Assembly: GCF_000328525.1 (NCBI RefSeq)
Contig: NC_019964.1
Coordinates: 1,674,001 to 1,738,000, forward strand
DNA from: Halovivax ruber XH-70
GTDB taxonomy: Archaea > Halobacteriota > Halobacteria > Halobacteriales > Natrialbaceae
Direction of reading: 5' to 3'
Length of the DNA stretch: 64,000 nt
Made by a program: the position numbers and the translations under genes. Below the pieces are notes generated by a model. The model was not told the DNA's origin and did no database searches. It worked only from the letters and a program-made list of their open reading frames with translations. This document shows positions 25,892-32,424 of the stretch, piece after piece. Numbering within the stretch: position 1 is the first letter of the stretch; the number at the start of each line of letters is the position of its first letter.

Positions 25892-26818
25892 TTACGATTC
25901 GATCACGATCGCGCCCTTCATTCCGACGGACAGGTGCGGCTCGCAGTGGTACAGAGCGAGACCCGCGTCGTCGAACGTCTGCTCGTAAGTCGTCCCGCCC
26001 TCGGCGGTCGGGCCGCCAGAGCTAAACTCGTAATCCGATTCGCCGATCTGCCCGTCCGGTTCGGCCTCGACGTTGTGTGCGCCACCCCGGCCGGTCCACT
26101 CCCAGCGGACGGTGGTGCCCGGAGAGATGGCGACGGCGACGGGATCGAACTCCCAGCCTCGACTGCCCGTGCCGACACCGATGGTAACGGTCTCTTGGTC
26201 TCGTTGATCGACGATCGTCTCGTCGTAATTCGGCGCGGCGGCGCCGACTGCGGTCTCCGTGAGCCACTCGTCGACAGCTGGGTAGTCATCGGGGGACACA
26301 CCCGAGGCGTCGGCTCCGTTCGCAGCGTCCTCGTCGGTGTCTGGCGCAGCGATCGTCGTCTCGATCAGGTTCAGTTCGCCGTTCCGAAGCGACGCGTCCG
26401 TGCCGATGACGGCGCTATCCCCACTACCGAGTGACGCCTCGGACGTCATGAGGTGACCGAGTTCGGGTGCAGAGCCGCCAGTATCGAACGCGACGAGGGA
26501 GACGTCCCACTCCGACGCTGTGTCGAACTCGCCCGTCAGGCCCGCGGATTCGAACAATGTCTCCGTACCATCCGCACCCAGGCTCAGGAGGACGTCGAAT
26601 GCGACGCCGGGACGATAGTCGCCGCCGAACAGCACGACGGTGGATTCGACGGCCTCCGCCTCGTCTTCTTCCGCTTCGTCGTCCTCCTCGTCCTGCGCCA
26701 GGGCCGTTCCGGTCGCTCCTGCGGCCCCGAGTGCCAGGGCGCTCGCCCCGAGCGTGGAGTGTTTCAGTACCGATCGTCGGGTCGCGTCCGTTGACCGAGT
26801 CGCTGGATCAGGTGTCAT
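25892..26818 (-). CDS. halocyanin-domain blue copper protein with Tat signal
   Basis: The product is 308 residues from MTPDPATRSTDATRRSVLKH. The twin Arg of RRSVLK followed by a small-residue hydrophobic stretch is a Tat signal, normal for haloarchaeal secreted redox proteins. An acidic spacer follows, then an uncharacterised domain (about 50-190) related to spondin/DUF-like secreted modules (STVVLFGGDYRPGVAFDVLL). The C-terminal 110 residues are a halocyanin cupredoxin, with copper ligands in GGAHNVEAE (His), ALYHCEPHLSVGMKG (Cys, His, Met). It probably carries electrons at the outer membrane face. A double-domain arrangement makes it larger than the simple 150-residue halocyanins. Confidence 0.88.
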   Translation of the reverse strand: MTPDPATRSTDATRRSVLKHSTLGASALALGAAGATGTALAQDEEDDEAEEDEAEAVESTVVLFGGDYRPGVAFDVLLSLGADGTETLFESAGLTGEFDTASEWDVSLVAFDTGGSAPELGHLMTSEASLGSGDSAVIGTDASLRNGELNLIETTIAAPDTDEDAANGADASGVSPDDYPAVDEWLTETAVGAAAPNYDETIVDQRDQETVTIGVGTGSRGWEFDPVAVAISPGTTVRWEWTGRGGAHNVEAEPDGQIGESDYEFSSGGPTAEGGTTYEQTFDDAGLALYHCEPHLSVGMKGAIVIES

Positions 26819-27370
26819 GACTCTCAACCCCAATTGGTGGGGTGCGTCGATTGCCCGAGTCGATCAATAATCCCGACCCATCGTTCCACTGACAACCGCA
26901 ATTTATCGGTAGGAAACGGTCGGTTAGGAACCTGGCACCGGCCTTGAAACGCTTCCACCGGCGCACTACGGCCTGAATGGAGGGTGGCTAGCCGACCGGT
27001 ATTGCTACCCGGCGTCGTCGACACTGGCGGGCACGACCCTCGTTCGAGCGCCGAGCCGGCGTCCGCACAAGACGGATCGACAAGTTGTACCCGGGGCGCG
27101 GTTGGACAGACGGCCGGCGGAGCGCGTGCAAATGCACGGCTATCGTCCGATGCGGACGACAAACTGCCCGTCGTGACACTCGCAGACGGACTGACGAGGA
27201 GTCGGTATATGGCAACGACGCTGACGATCGTGACTGAACGATAACGGTCAAACTTCGTGGATCGCGGCGGTCCCATGTCGAATTAAAAATGACAATACGC
27301 GCTGCACGTCTCGATTCATGGCAGGCGCCGAACCAGCACGGTTTTGGGTTCTCAGTACAATATTAATCCG
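26819..27370. other. intergenic region of about 550 bases, no gene seen
   Basis: This space separates the divergently read halocyanin and rhodanese genes. An AT-rich stretch at about 26895-26915 may be the halocyanin promoter (minus strand), and CAATATTAATCCG at 27357-27370 lies directly before the rhodanese ATG. Frames between them look non-coding. Confidence 0.5.
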
Positions 27371-27739
27371 ATGACCAAGATACGCCCGGCGAAACTCGAC
27401 GAGCGGTTGGACTCGGGAGGCCCGCCGTTCGTCCTCGACATCCGTCCGAGAACGGACTTCCAGCAAACGGCGATCGAGAACAGCCACAACGTTCCGGTCT
27501 ACACCGATCTCCAGTCGGGGGACGAGACGACGTTACGCGACCGACTCGACGAAATTCCACGGGATCGGGACGTGGTCGTCGTCTGCAAGCTGGGAATGGT
27601 CGCCAAGCGAGCGACGGCAGTCCTCGACGAGGAGGGGTACGACGCAGCGACGCTGCTCGGCGGGATCAGCGGCTGGAACGGCTATCAGGCTGGGACGCTC
27701 GGGTACAAGCTCCGGTCGTTGCGCTGGAAATATCTCTAG
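27371..27739 (+). CDS. rhodanese-like domain protein
   Basis: The product is 122 residues from MTKIRPAKLDERLDSGGPPF. It is a single rhodanese domain: FVLDIRPRTDFQQTAIENSH with the conserved D-R pair, then VVVCKLGMVAKRA with Cys72 as the sulfur-carrying residue, and GGISGWNGY near the end. It would transfer sulfane sulfur or sense thiols. The active loop CKLGMVAK differs from the classical CxxGxR loop, having Lys in place of Arg. An upstream ATG would add nine residues. The start chosen follows an AT-rich element directly. Confidence 0.88.
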   Translation: MTKIRPAKLDERLDSGGPPFVLDIRPRTDFQQTAIENSHNVPVYTDLQSGDETTLRDRLDEIPRDRDVVVVCKLGMVAKRATAVLDEEGYDAATLLGGISGWNGYQAGTLGYKLRSLRWKYL

Positions 27740-27780
27740 CCTGACATCCAGGGCGCAATAGCATCGGATGGATCGGGGAC

Positions 27781-27786
27781 TTTTTT
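27781..27786 (+). terminator. T-run terminator after the rhodanese gene
   Basis: Six consecutive T on the plus strand, 42 bases after the rhodanese stop, fit an archaeal oligo-T terminator. They also mark the left edge of the AT-rich island. Confidence 0.5.
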
Positions 27787-28032
27787 AGGGAGATGTGGAC
27801 TGGCCCTTGACTCGGAACAATTGCGGTTATTGCCCCCTCAATACGTGATACCGTTAGGAATCCCACTTAGTAAGTATGTATGGGGAAATCGGCCTTCCAC
27901 TGAAGTGGAATAGCGAAACGAGAGACTGGATAACCTATACAGTTTACACAATAAAGAGAGGGGGCAGGGTTGAATCCAATGGTCACAAATTCCCAGGAAG
28001 ACTCACTTCTCAATCTTGCTGCTAATTCTGAA

Positions 28033-28368
28033 CTAATCGTCTTGGCGCTCTTCTAATTGTTCTGCAAAGCTTCGATCCCCCGTTTGCTGCGGGATAGAAG
28101 TAGCAGATTCCGCTTCATCCGATCCGAGTAGAAGAATAACAATTCCACCAATAATGGCAAATACACCCATACCAGTTGCCCAGCCAGATAATGGGTTTGC
28201 CGTGGTAGCGGAACTAGTGTAGCAATCTTGGCCCCCATATGGACCATCAACACATGTTTCAGCAGAGTGTGTTTGCGTAGAAGGGATACCAAGTCCAATT
28301 AAAAGGATAACGATACCTATAGCCACTATCACCCATCCAACCGAGTTAGTATTTTGATCGTTAGACAT
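28033..28368 (-). CDS. small two-helix membrane protein in AT-rich island
   Basis: The protein has 111 residues. Two hydrophobic helices, GWVIVAIGIVILLIGLGIP and GMGVFAIIGGIVILLLGSDE, flank a 35-residue loop with two cysteines (ETCVDGPYGGQDCYTS) that could form a disulfide outside the cell. The C-terminus is charged and cytoplasmic. Codons end in A or T far more often than in the neighbourhood, a sign of acquired DNA. It starts six bases after the stop of the gene before it, so the two form an operon. I recognise no family. Confidence 0.75.
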   Translation of the reverse strand: MSNDQNTNSVGWVIVAIGIVILLIGLGIPSTQTHSAETCVDGPYGGQDCYTSSATTANPLSGWATGMGVFAIIGGIVILLLGSDEAESATSIPQQTGDRSFAEQLEERQDD

Positions 28369-28374
28369 GGGTAG

Positions 28375-28869
28375 TCACGGCATCATCATAGCCATCATAA
28401 AAAATGTGAACAAAACAATGAAGACCATGACCACAATATAATTGATAGCAAACCCCTTCCCCATAGTTGCAGCGTCATTGCCAAACCCGTTCGAGCTACC
28501 AACCTCTTTCGAGTCGTTGGGTGACATCCGTTTACTCAGATTGTCCAATACGTCCTCCGGATCCTTTCTTCGCAAATTATTCACCACATTCAGGAAATCC
28601 GACTTTATATCTTCAGGGCTTGTGGCCATATCGATCGCCATATTCTTCTCTGCAGTCACCTCCACCACCGTTTCTGTATCACTTTCCTGCATCTCTGGGA
28701 CTTCAACGATCAACCTTGCGCCGTTTCCACCGAAGACTGATGCGTTTTGTTTTCCGACAATGCGTTGACCATCATCAGTATACGCATCAATGGCATCAGT
28801 CAGTTCTAAACTGGCTTTTAAGATTGTTTTCGCGCCATTGCGAGAGTGTTCAAGTGATATTCTAGTCAC
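28375..28869 (-). CDS. tail-anchored protein of unknown function in AT-rich island
   Basis: The protein has 164 residues. A soluble part (about 1-135) is followed by one C-terminal hydrophobic helix (INYIVVMVFIVLFTFFMMAM) ending MMMP, the layout of a tail-anchored membrane protein. The soluble part has beta-rich segments (NGARLIVEVPEMQ, ETVVEVTAEKNMAIDM) and an acidic helical segment (PEDIKSDFLNVVNNLRRKDP). AT-ending codons and lower acidity set it apart from neighbours. It is the first gene of a two-gene operon with the small membrane protein. The family is not recognised. Confidence 0.75.
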   Translation of the reverse strand: MTRISLEHSRNGAKTILKASLELTDAIDAYTDDGQRIVGKQNASVFGGNGARLIVEVPEMQESDTETVVEVTAEKNMAIDMATSPEDIKSDFLNVVNNLRRKDPEDVLDNLSKRMSPNDSKEVGSSNGFGNDAATMGKGFAINYIVVMVFIVLFTFFMMAMMMP

Positions 28870-29242
28870 ATATGATTAGTGTGACGGATCATTTGTAAAT
28901 ATACCGGCAACATATTGAAAGTCAGATGTTTTTTCTACGTTTTCTCCAAGGCCTCTAACCACGTAATAGGGGTATGCCCGCTACCCTGATATTCGATATC
29001 AGATAGGAAGGACCACTGATGAATTGGTTGTTTCTATTTATGTTATTTATATGGTGAGTGGTGAAAGTTAGAAGATCTTCACAGTTACCGAATACACCAG
29101 GTATACCGGATCGCAAATGAGCAATGGAGCAAGTGCTACGATTCCGCAAAGGTTTGTGAAGCGCCTCAGTGAATTTTTGGAGGAGGCGAGACGAATTCAC
29201 TGGCCTCTGTAATTTACCAGTTCACGCGGCATAAGGTGCGAA

Positions 29243-29265
29243 AGTGGGTTGGGGCAGATTCGAAC
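29243..29265 (-). repeat. tRNA-Val 3'-end copy 1
   Basis: This is a 23-base exact copy of the 3' terminal part of the tRNA-Val gene at 29505-29579 (discriminator base, acceptor strand, 3' T-stem and T-loop). It lacks the rest of the tRNA, so it cannot encode one. It is the outermost of three such copies. Confidence 0.9.
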
Positions 29266-29330
29266 CGGAGGAAGCCGGTCGCCTCACTCCGTTCGGCGCT
29301 GCGCCTTCCAGGGTCCGAATCGTTGTTAAT

Positions 29331-29385
29331 CACTTCTCCGACGGAGACTCGTCACTCCGTTCCTCGTTGGTGCGTCGGAGAAGTG
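29331..29385. repeat. 12-bp inverted repeat abutting tRNA copy 2
   Basis: CACTTCTCCGAC (29331-29342) and GTCGGAGAAGTG (29374-29385) are perfect inverted copies 31 bases apart. The right arm runs into the second tRNA fragment, sharing its first AGTG. Confidence 0.85.
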
Positions 29386-29407
29386 GGTTGGGGCAGATTC
29401 GAACTGC
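29382..29407 (-). repeat. tRNA-Val 3'-end copy 2
   Basis: A 26-base exact copy of the tRNA-Val 3' end, reaching three bases further into the T-stem than copy 1. It lies 139 bases from copy 1 and 121 bases from the real tRNA end. Confidence 0.9.
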
Positions 29408-29467
29408 TGCAAGACGTGCTCGCTTCGCTGCGCGCGACTTGCGTAGTTCGAACTGTCCAACGGAACG

Positions 29468-29502
29468 GATTTGCTGCTCGCGAATTTGCTCGCAGCAAAA
29501 TC
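29468..29502. repeat. inverted repeat just 3' of the tRNA gene
   Basis: GATTTGCTGC (29468-29477) pairs with GCAGCAAAATC (29492-29502) apart from one extra A. On the transcribed strand it begins two bases after the tRNA 3' end, so it could form a hairpin that helps end or process the transcript. A similar hairpin stands at the same place beside copy 2. Confidence 0.75.
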
Positions 29503-29504
29503 AG

Positions 29505-29579
29505 TGGGTTGGGGCAGATTCGAACTGCCGACTTCCTCCGTGTGAAGGAGGTATCATAACCGGACTAGATCACCAACCC
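29505..29579 (-). tRNA. tRNA-Val (anticodon CAC)
   Basis: The reverse strand folds into a full 75-base cloverleaf. The acceptor stem is GGGTTGG with CCAACCC and discriminator A. The anticodon arm is CCTCC TTCACAC GGAGG, giving anticodon CAC, which reads GTG codons. The T-arm is GGCAG TTCGAAT CTGCC. There is no intron, and CCA is not encoded. It lies at the right border of the AT-rich island and its 3' end is repeated twice more within 260 bases downstream. Confidence 0.95.
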
Positions 29580-29637
29580 GGTACCCGATTGTACCGAACG
29601 GCCGCCCTTATACGTTCCGTTAGATCGCAGGGCAGAT

Positions 29638-30174
29638 TCAGTACTGGGGCGCCTCCTCGACCTCCCCGTCGCGCTGATTCACGACGCGCGCGAGGGTGAA
29701 CAGGCCGTCCGAGAGTCGATTCAGGTACTGGACGGCGTCGGCGTTGATCGACTCGTCTTCGTTCCAGAGGGCGACGGCACGCCGTTCCGCGCGGCGACTG
29801 ACGGCTCGGGCGTGGTGTAACGCCGCGCCGCTGTCACTCCCAGTCGGGAGGATGAACGAGGTCAGCGGTTCGAGTTCCTCGTCGTACTCGTCGATCCACG
29901 TCTCGATCAGCTCGACGTGTTCGGGCCCCACCTGCGGATCATCGTCTTCGGGGTCCGGATTCGCGAGGTCGGCCTGGACGACGTGTAAGTGATTCTGTAC
30001 GGTGGCGAGTTTGTCGTCGACATCCTCGTGGCCGGTCGGGCGGATCGTTCCCAGCAACGCGTTCAGTTCGTCGACGGTGCCGTAGGCCTCGATCCGCTCG
30101 CTCGCCTTGGAGACACGGGACATGTCCCGCAGATCCGTCTTCCCCTCGTCGCCGCGACCGGTGTAGATGGGCAT
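29638..30174 (-). CDS. pduO: cob(I)yrinic acid a,c-diamide adenosyltransferase, PduO type
   Basis: The product is 178 residues from MPIYTGRGDEGKTDLRD, the ATP-binding N-terminus typical of PduO-type enzymes (TGxGDxGxTxL). YGTVDELNALLG and LPTGSDSGAALHHARAVSRR are further conserved motifs, with RRAERRAVAL in the trimer-interface helix. It adenosylates cob(I)alamin to make coenzyme B12 in salvage or synthesis. An upstream in-frame ATG would add eight residues before the conserved MPIYTG start. It is monocistronic here. Haloarchaea often keep cobalamin genes elsewhere. Confidence 0.93.
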   Translation of the reverse strand: MPIYTGRGDEGKTDLRDMSRVSKASERIEAYGTVDELNALLGTIRPTGHEDVDDKLATVQNHLHVVQADLANPDPEDDDPQVGPEHVELIETWIDEYDEELEPLTSFILPTGSDSGAALHHARAVSRRAERRAVALWNEDESINADAVQYLNRLSDGLFTLARVVNQRDGEVEEAPQY

Positions 30175-30271
30175 ACGCGAGCCATTGCGACGGCACACTA
30201 TAAGTCCGGGTCACTACACCCATCTGGCTGGGACCGAGCGAAATCCTCAGGGTGCGTCACGTCGGTACTCG

Positions 30272-30685
30272 TCAGTGATCGGATCCCCAGGACTCGTCCC
30301 TGTCCGATCTGGATTCACGGTCGCCGTCGACGAGTCCCTCGGGCGACTCAGTTCCATCCTCGCCGCTCGTTTGCAGTCCGACGGTCGCATCGTCCAACGG
30401 AGCGACCCGCTTCATCGGGTACGGAGCGTGTCCGACGCGACTCCCTCGGAGATACTGGGACCGTTCGAACACGTAGACCTGCTCGCCGTCGTCGATCGCG
30501 AGAAGGTCGATATCCTCCTCGGAGAGATAGTCCAGAAACTCCTCCGCCAGCGGATACCCACCTTGTAGAGCCGAATAGTCCGTTTTGTCTCGTGGAACGT
30601 GTATCGCCTCTCGCCCATCAGCAAACACAAATCTAGACGTGCCGTCGGGCCCACCTCGATACGGTTGCGGCATACGTTCGGACAT
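30272..30685 (-). CDS. uncharacterised haloarchaeal protein
   Basis: This 137-residue acidic protein has a compact N-terminal half (DGTSRFVFADGREAIHVPRD, FLDYLSEEDIDLLAIDDGEQ) and a low-complexity charged tail (DRESRSDRDESWGSDH). No cysteine pairs, membrane segments or known motifs. Codon use and composition are normal for the genome. I do not recognise the family. A cytoplasmic location is likely. Confidence 0.65.
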   Translation of the reverse strand: MSERMPQPYRGGPDGTSRFVFADGREAIHVPRDKTDYSALQGGYPLAEEFLDYLSEEDIDLLAIDDGEQVYVFERSQYLRGSRVGHAPYPMKRVAPLDDATVGLQTSGEDGTESPEGLVDGDRESRSDRDESWGSDH

Positions 30686-30871
30686 GAGCGCCGAACAATC
30701 ATAGGCTCAAACTTTATCCTGTGAAGATTTGAAGTGGGGTCGACCACGCCAAAACAGACACCAGTAGGTATGGCGGACCCGAATTCGTCGTCACCGACTC
30801 ACCGACGACCAATCCGCCGCTGGCCCAGTCAAATCGTCGTCACGGGTGACGAGGGGGGCGAGACGCCCGCC

Positions 30872-31144
30872 TCAGGAAAGCGCCGCAAGGATCGATTCGA
30901 GCTCGGTCTTGCGGAACGGTCGGTCGGCCTCGGCAGGATCGTCGGTATCCAGTTCGTCGATCGTCCACAAGATTCCCGCACGCATCTCCGACTTGGCGGG
31001 GCGGCCGTCACTCTTGGGTCGGTAGTCGACGGCCTCACAGATCGCAGCGAGGGCCTCCTTGGTGAAGGCCGTCGATTCGATCCGTTCGTGCCTCCCGACG
31101 GCCAGACGGATCTCGTTTCGCAGTTCGTGGACGGTGGTGCTCAT
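30872..31144 (-). CDS. small uncharacterised haloarchaeal protein
   Basis: This 90-residue protein begins MSTTVHELRNEIRLAVGRHE and ends RKTELESILAALS. The predicted content is helical, with a central KSDGRPAKSEMRAGILWTID segment. Its upstream region (31145-31233) is shared with a divergently read zinc-ribbon gene, so the pair may be co-regulated. Function is unknown. Confidence 0.7.
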   Translation of the reverse strand: MSTTVHELRNEIRLAVGRHERIESTAFTKEALAAICEAVDYRPKSDGRPAKSEMRAGILWTIDELDTDDPAEADRPFRKTELESILAALS

Positions 31145-31233
31145 ATCCGTCCGAACGTCCCGACGGGTCGTCTAGATTCCGGCCCGCCGAAGAAACCAGT
31201 ACACTCAATTTCGTCCGGATACGAACATCGTCC

Positions 31234-31398
31234 ATGAGCCTCGAACTCGAGCACGAGTGTCCCGATTGTGGCGACGAGAAGGTATTCTACCGCGCCGCAA
31301 GCACGCTGGTGCACTTAGGCGAGAAGGTCAAGTGGCACTGTCCCGACTGCGACTACGGCTTCGTCCAGATCGACGGGATCGACTCCAGCGCGGCCTAA
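31234..31398 (+). CDS. small zinc-ribbon protein (DUF7838-like)
   Basis: This 54-residue protein has two zinc knuckles, CPDCGDE (Cys9, Cys12) and CPDCDYG (near Cys36, Cys39). Between them is the segment FYRAASTLVHLGEKVKWH. This matches the short haloarchaeal zinc-ribbon family I know as DUF7838. Likely a nucleic-acid- or protein-binding ribbon, function unknown. It is transcribed divergently from the 90-residue gene. Confidence 0.75.
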   Translation: MSLELEHECPDCGDEKVFYRAASTLVHLGEKVKWHCPDCDYGFVQIDGIDSSAA

Positions 31399-31590
31399 AT
31401 TAGCCTGTTCCTCCACTCTGAGTGTCGGTGACCACCAGTTCGCACTTCACTACCGCCCGTTTTCCGGTACGCAACGGTCGAGTCACGAGTCCAGCGTGGA
31501 ACCATCCACTGTGACCACGTAGCGAAATCATCCTTCCCAGGGTAGAACCCCACCGATAGCGTCCAGGTCGAATCGAGCACATCAGTGCAC

Positions 31591-31764
31591 TCACGGATTC
31601 CACTCACAGGCCGCGCCGAACGTGAGCTGATTGTCCGCGATGTACGCCGAGAGACACGCGTAGTTACAGAACGCTTCGTGCTCGGCGGCTGTCGGGTTCT
31701 CGGTGACGTAGACGGGTTCGTGACGATCGACGTCACTGGCGCAGTACGCACAGGCCATTCCCAT
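31591..31764 (-). CDS. small cysteine-rich zinc-binding protein
   Basis: This 57-residue frame begins MGMACAYCASDVDRHEPVYV and ends AACEWNP. The CAYC pair and FCNYAC pair are spaced as in the TRASH-like/DUF7576 small zinc fingers of haloarchaea, with a final Cys in ACEWNP. The second Met (31758) is an alternative start. There is no partner gene close by. Likely metal-binding, function unknown. Confidence 0.7.
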   Translation of the reverse strand: MGMACAYCASDVDRHEPVYVTENPTAAEHEAFCNYACLSAYIADNQLTFGAACEWNP

Positions 31765-31879
31765 ACGAACACGGATGGGCTCGATCGTCTCCGTTCTTAC
31801 CCCTGATTAGCTCCGGCGCCATCCCGACCACGCTCACTCGACGGAGCTAACCGGCCACGTTCGCTGGAGAGATGCCTTC

Positions 31880-32194
31880 TCACGGTCGGTCCGAGGGGTC
31901 TGAGCGCCCCGCAGAGTCGGCGCCGGCCGCAGGTGTGTCGACGCGTGCGAGGGTGATCGACCGCGAAATCGTGTACATGAGGACGATAGCACCGCCGAGA
32001 ACGAGCCAGAACTGCCCGGCGACGAGGAACAGAAATCCGAGCGCACCCATCGACCGGCTCATGAACAGCCCCCAGAGAGCCCGAAAACGAGGAAGAACCC
32101 CATCAACTTCGCGATCGGGATCGCCTCTGCCTTGAGCTACTCGAAGTCTACTCTCCCCCGTTCGCTCGTCGACAAAGAGCTGCGAACCGTTCAT
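31880..32194 (-). pseudogene. frameshifted small membrane protein
   Basis: The longest frame from MNGSQLFVDERTGE gives 104 residues with one or two good helices (MGALGFLFLVAGQFWLVLGG, AIVLMYTISRSITLARVD). Its middle part (RGDPDREVDGVLPRFRAL) looks wrong. The next frame over the same bases reads LKAEAIPIAKLMGFFLVFGL and SGG, a proper lipid-facing helix, and meets the main frame at a run of five G (about 32068-32073). Adding one G would join the two helices. So the gene is probably broken by a one-base deletion in a homopolymer, or the assembly has an error there. The family is not recognised. Confidence 0.5.
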
Positions 32195-32424
32195 ACGAGT
32201 GTGTCGAGTTGACCAGTCATTTACCTGTTGAGACTGTCCGTAATATAAACAGTCCCGGTGCCGGACAGGGACCGACCAGACGAACACCGCTGTCCGTTTC
32301 CCCCGACTGGTGGTATCAGCGGATCCCATCACTTCGGGACAAAGCGGTAGCCGCTCAGACTGATCGCTGTATCGACCGGGAGGGTGCGACAGGAATTTAC
32401 CCATCACGGCCCATCCCTCGCACG

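Larger units (their letters stand above)
27787..29504. other. AT-rich island next to tRNA-Val, likely integration scar
   Basis: Base composition drops sharply here compared with both sides, codon use of the two genes inside is unlike the rest of the window, and the right end is built from repeated 3' ends of the adjacent tRNA-Val gene. Haloarchaeal integrative elements and viruses insert at tRNA 3' ends, leaving such direct repeats. No integrase is present and I found no matching repeat at the left edge, so this is a degraded remnant or only part of an element. The stretches 27787-28032 and 28870-29242 hold no convincing gene. Confidence 0.55.

Noticed and set aside
27787-29504. Complete integrated virus or plasmid
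   Set aside because: There is no integrase, replication gene or structural gene, and no matching attachment repeat was found at the left end. Only a scar or fragment can be claimed.
29236-29699. Frames giving peptides with VGADSNRR or GLGQIRTA motifs
   Set aside because: These are translations of the repeated tRNA-Val 3' end. Such peptides are common false gene calls next to tRNA genes in haloarchaea.
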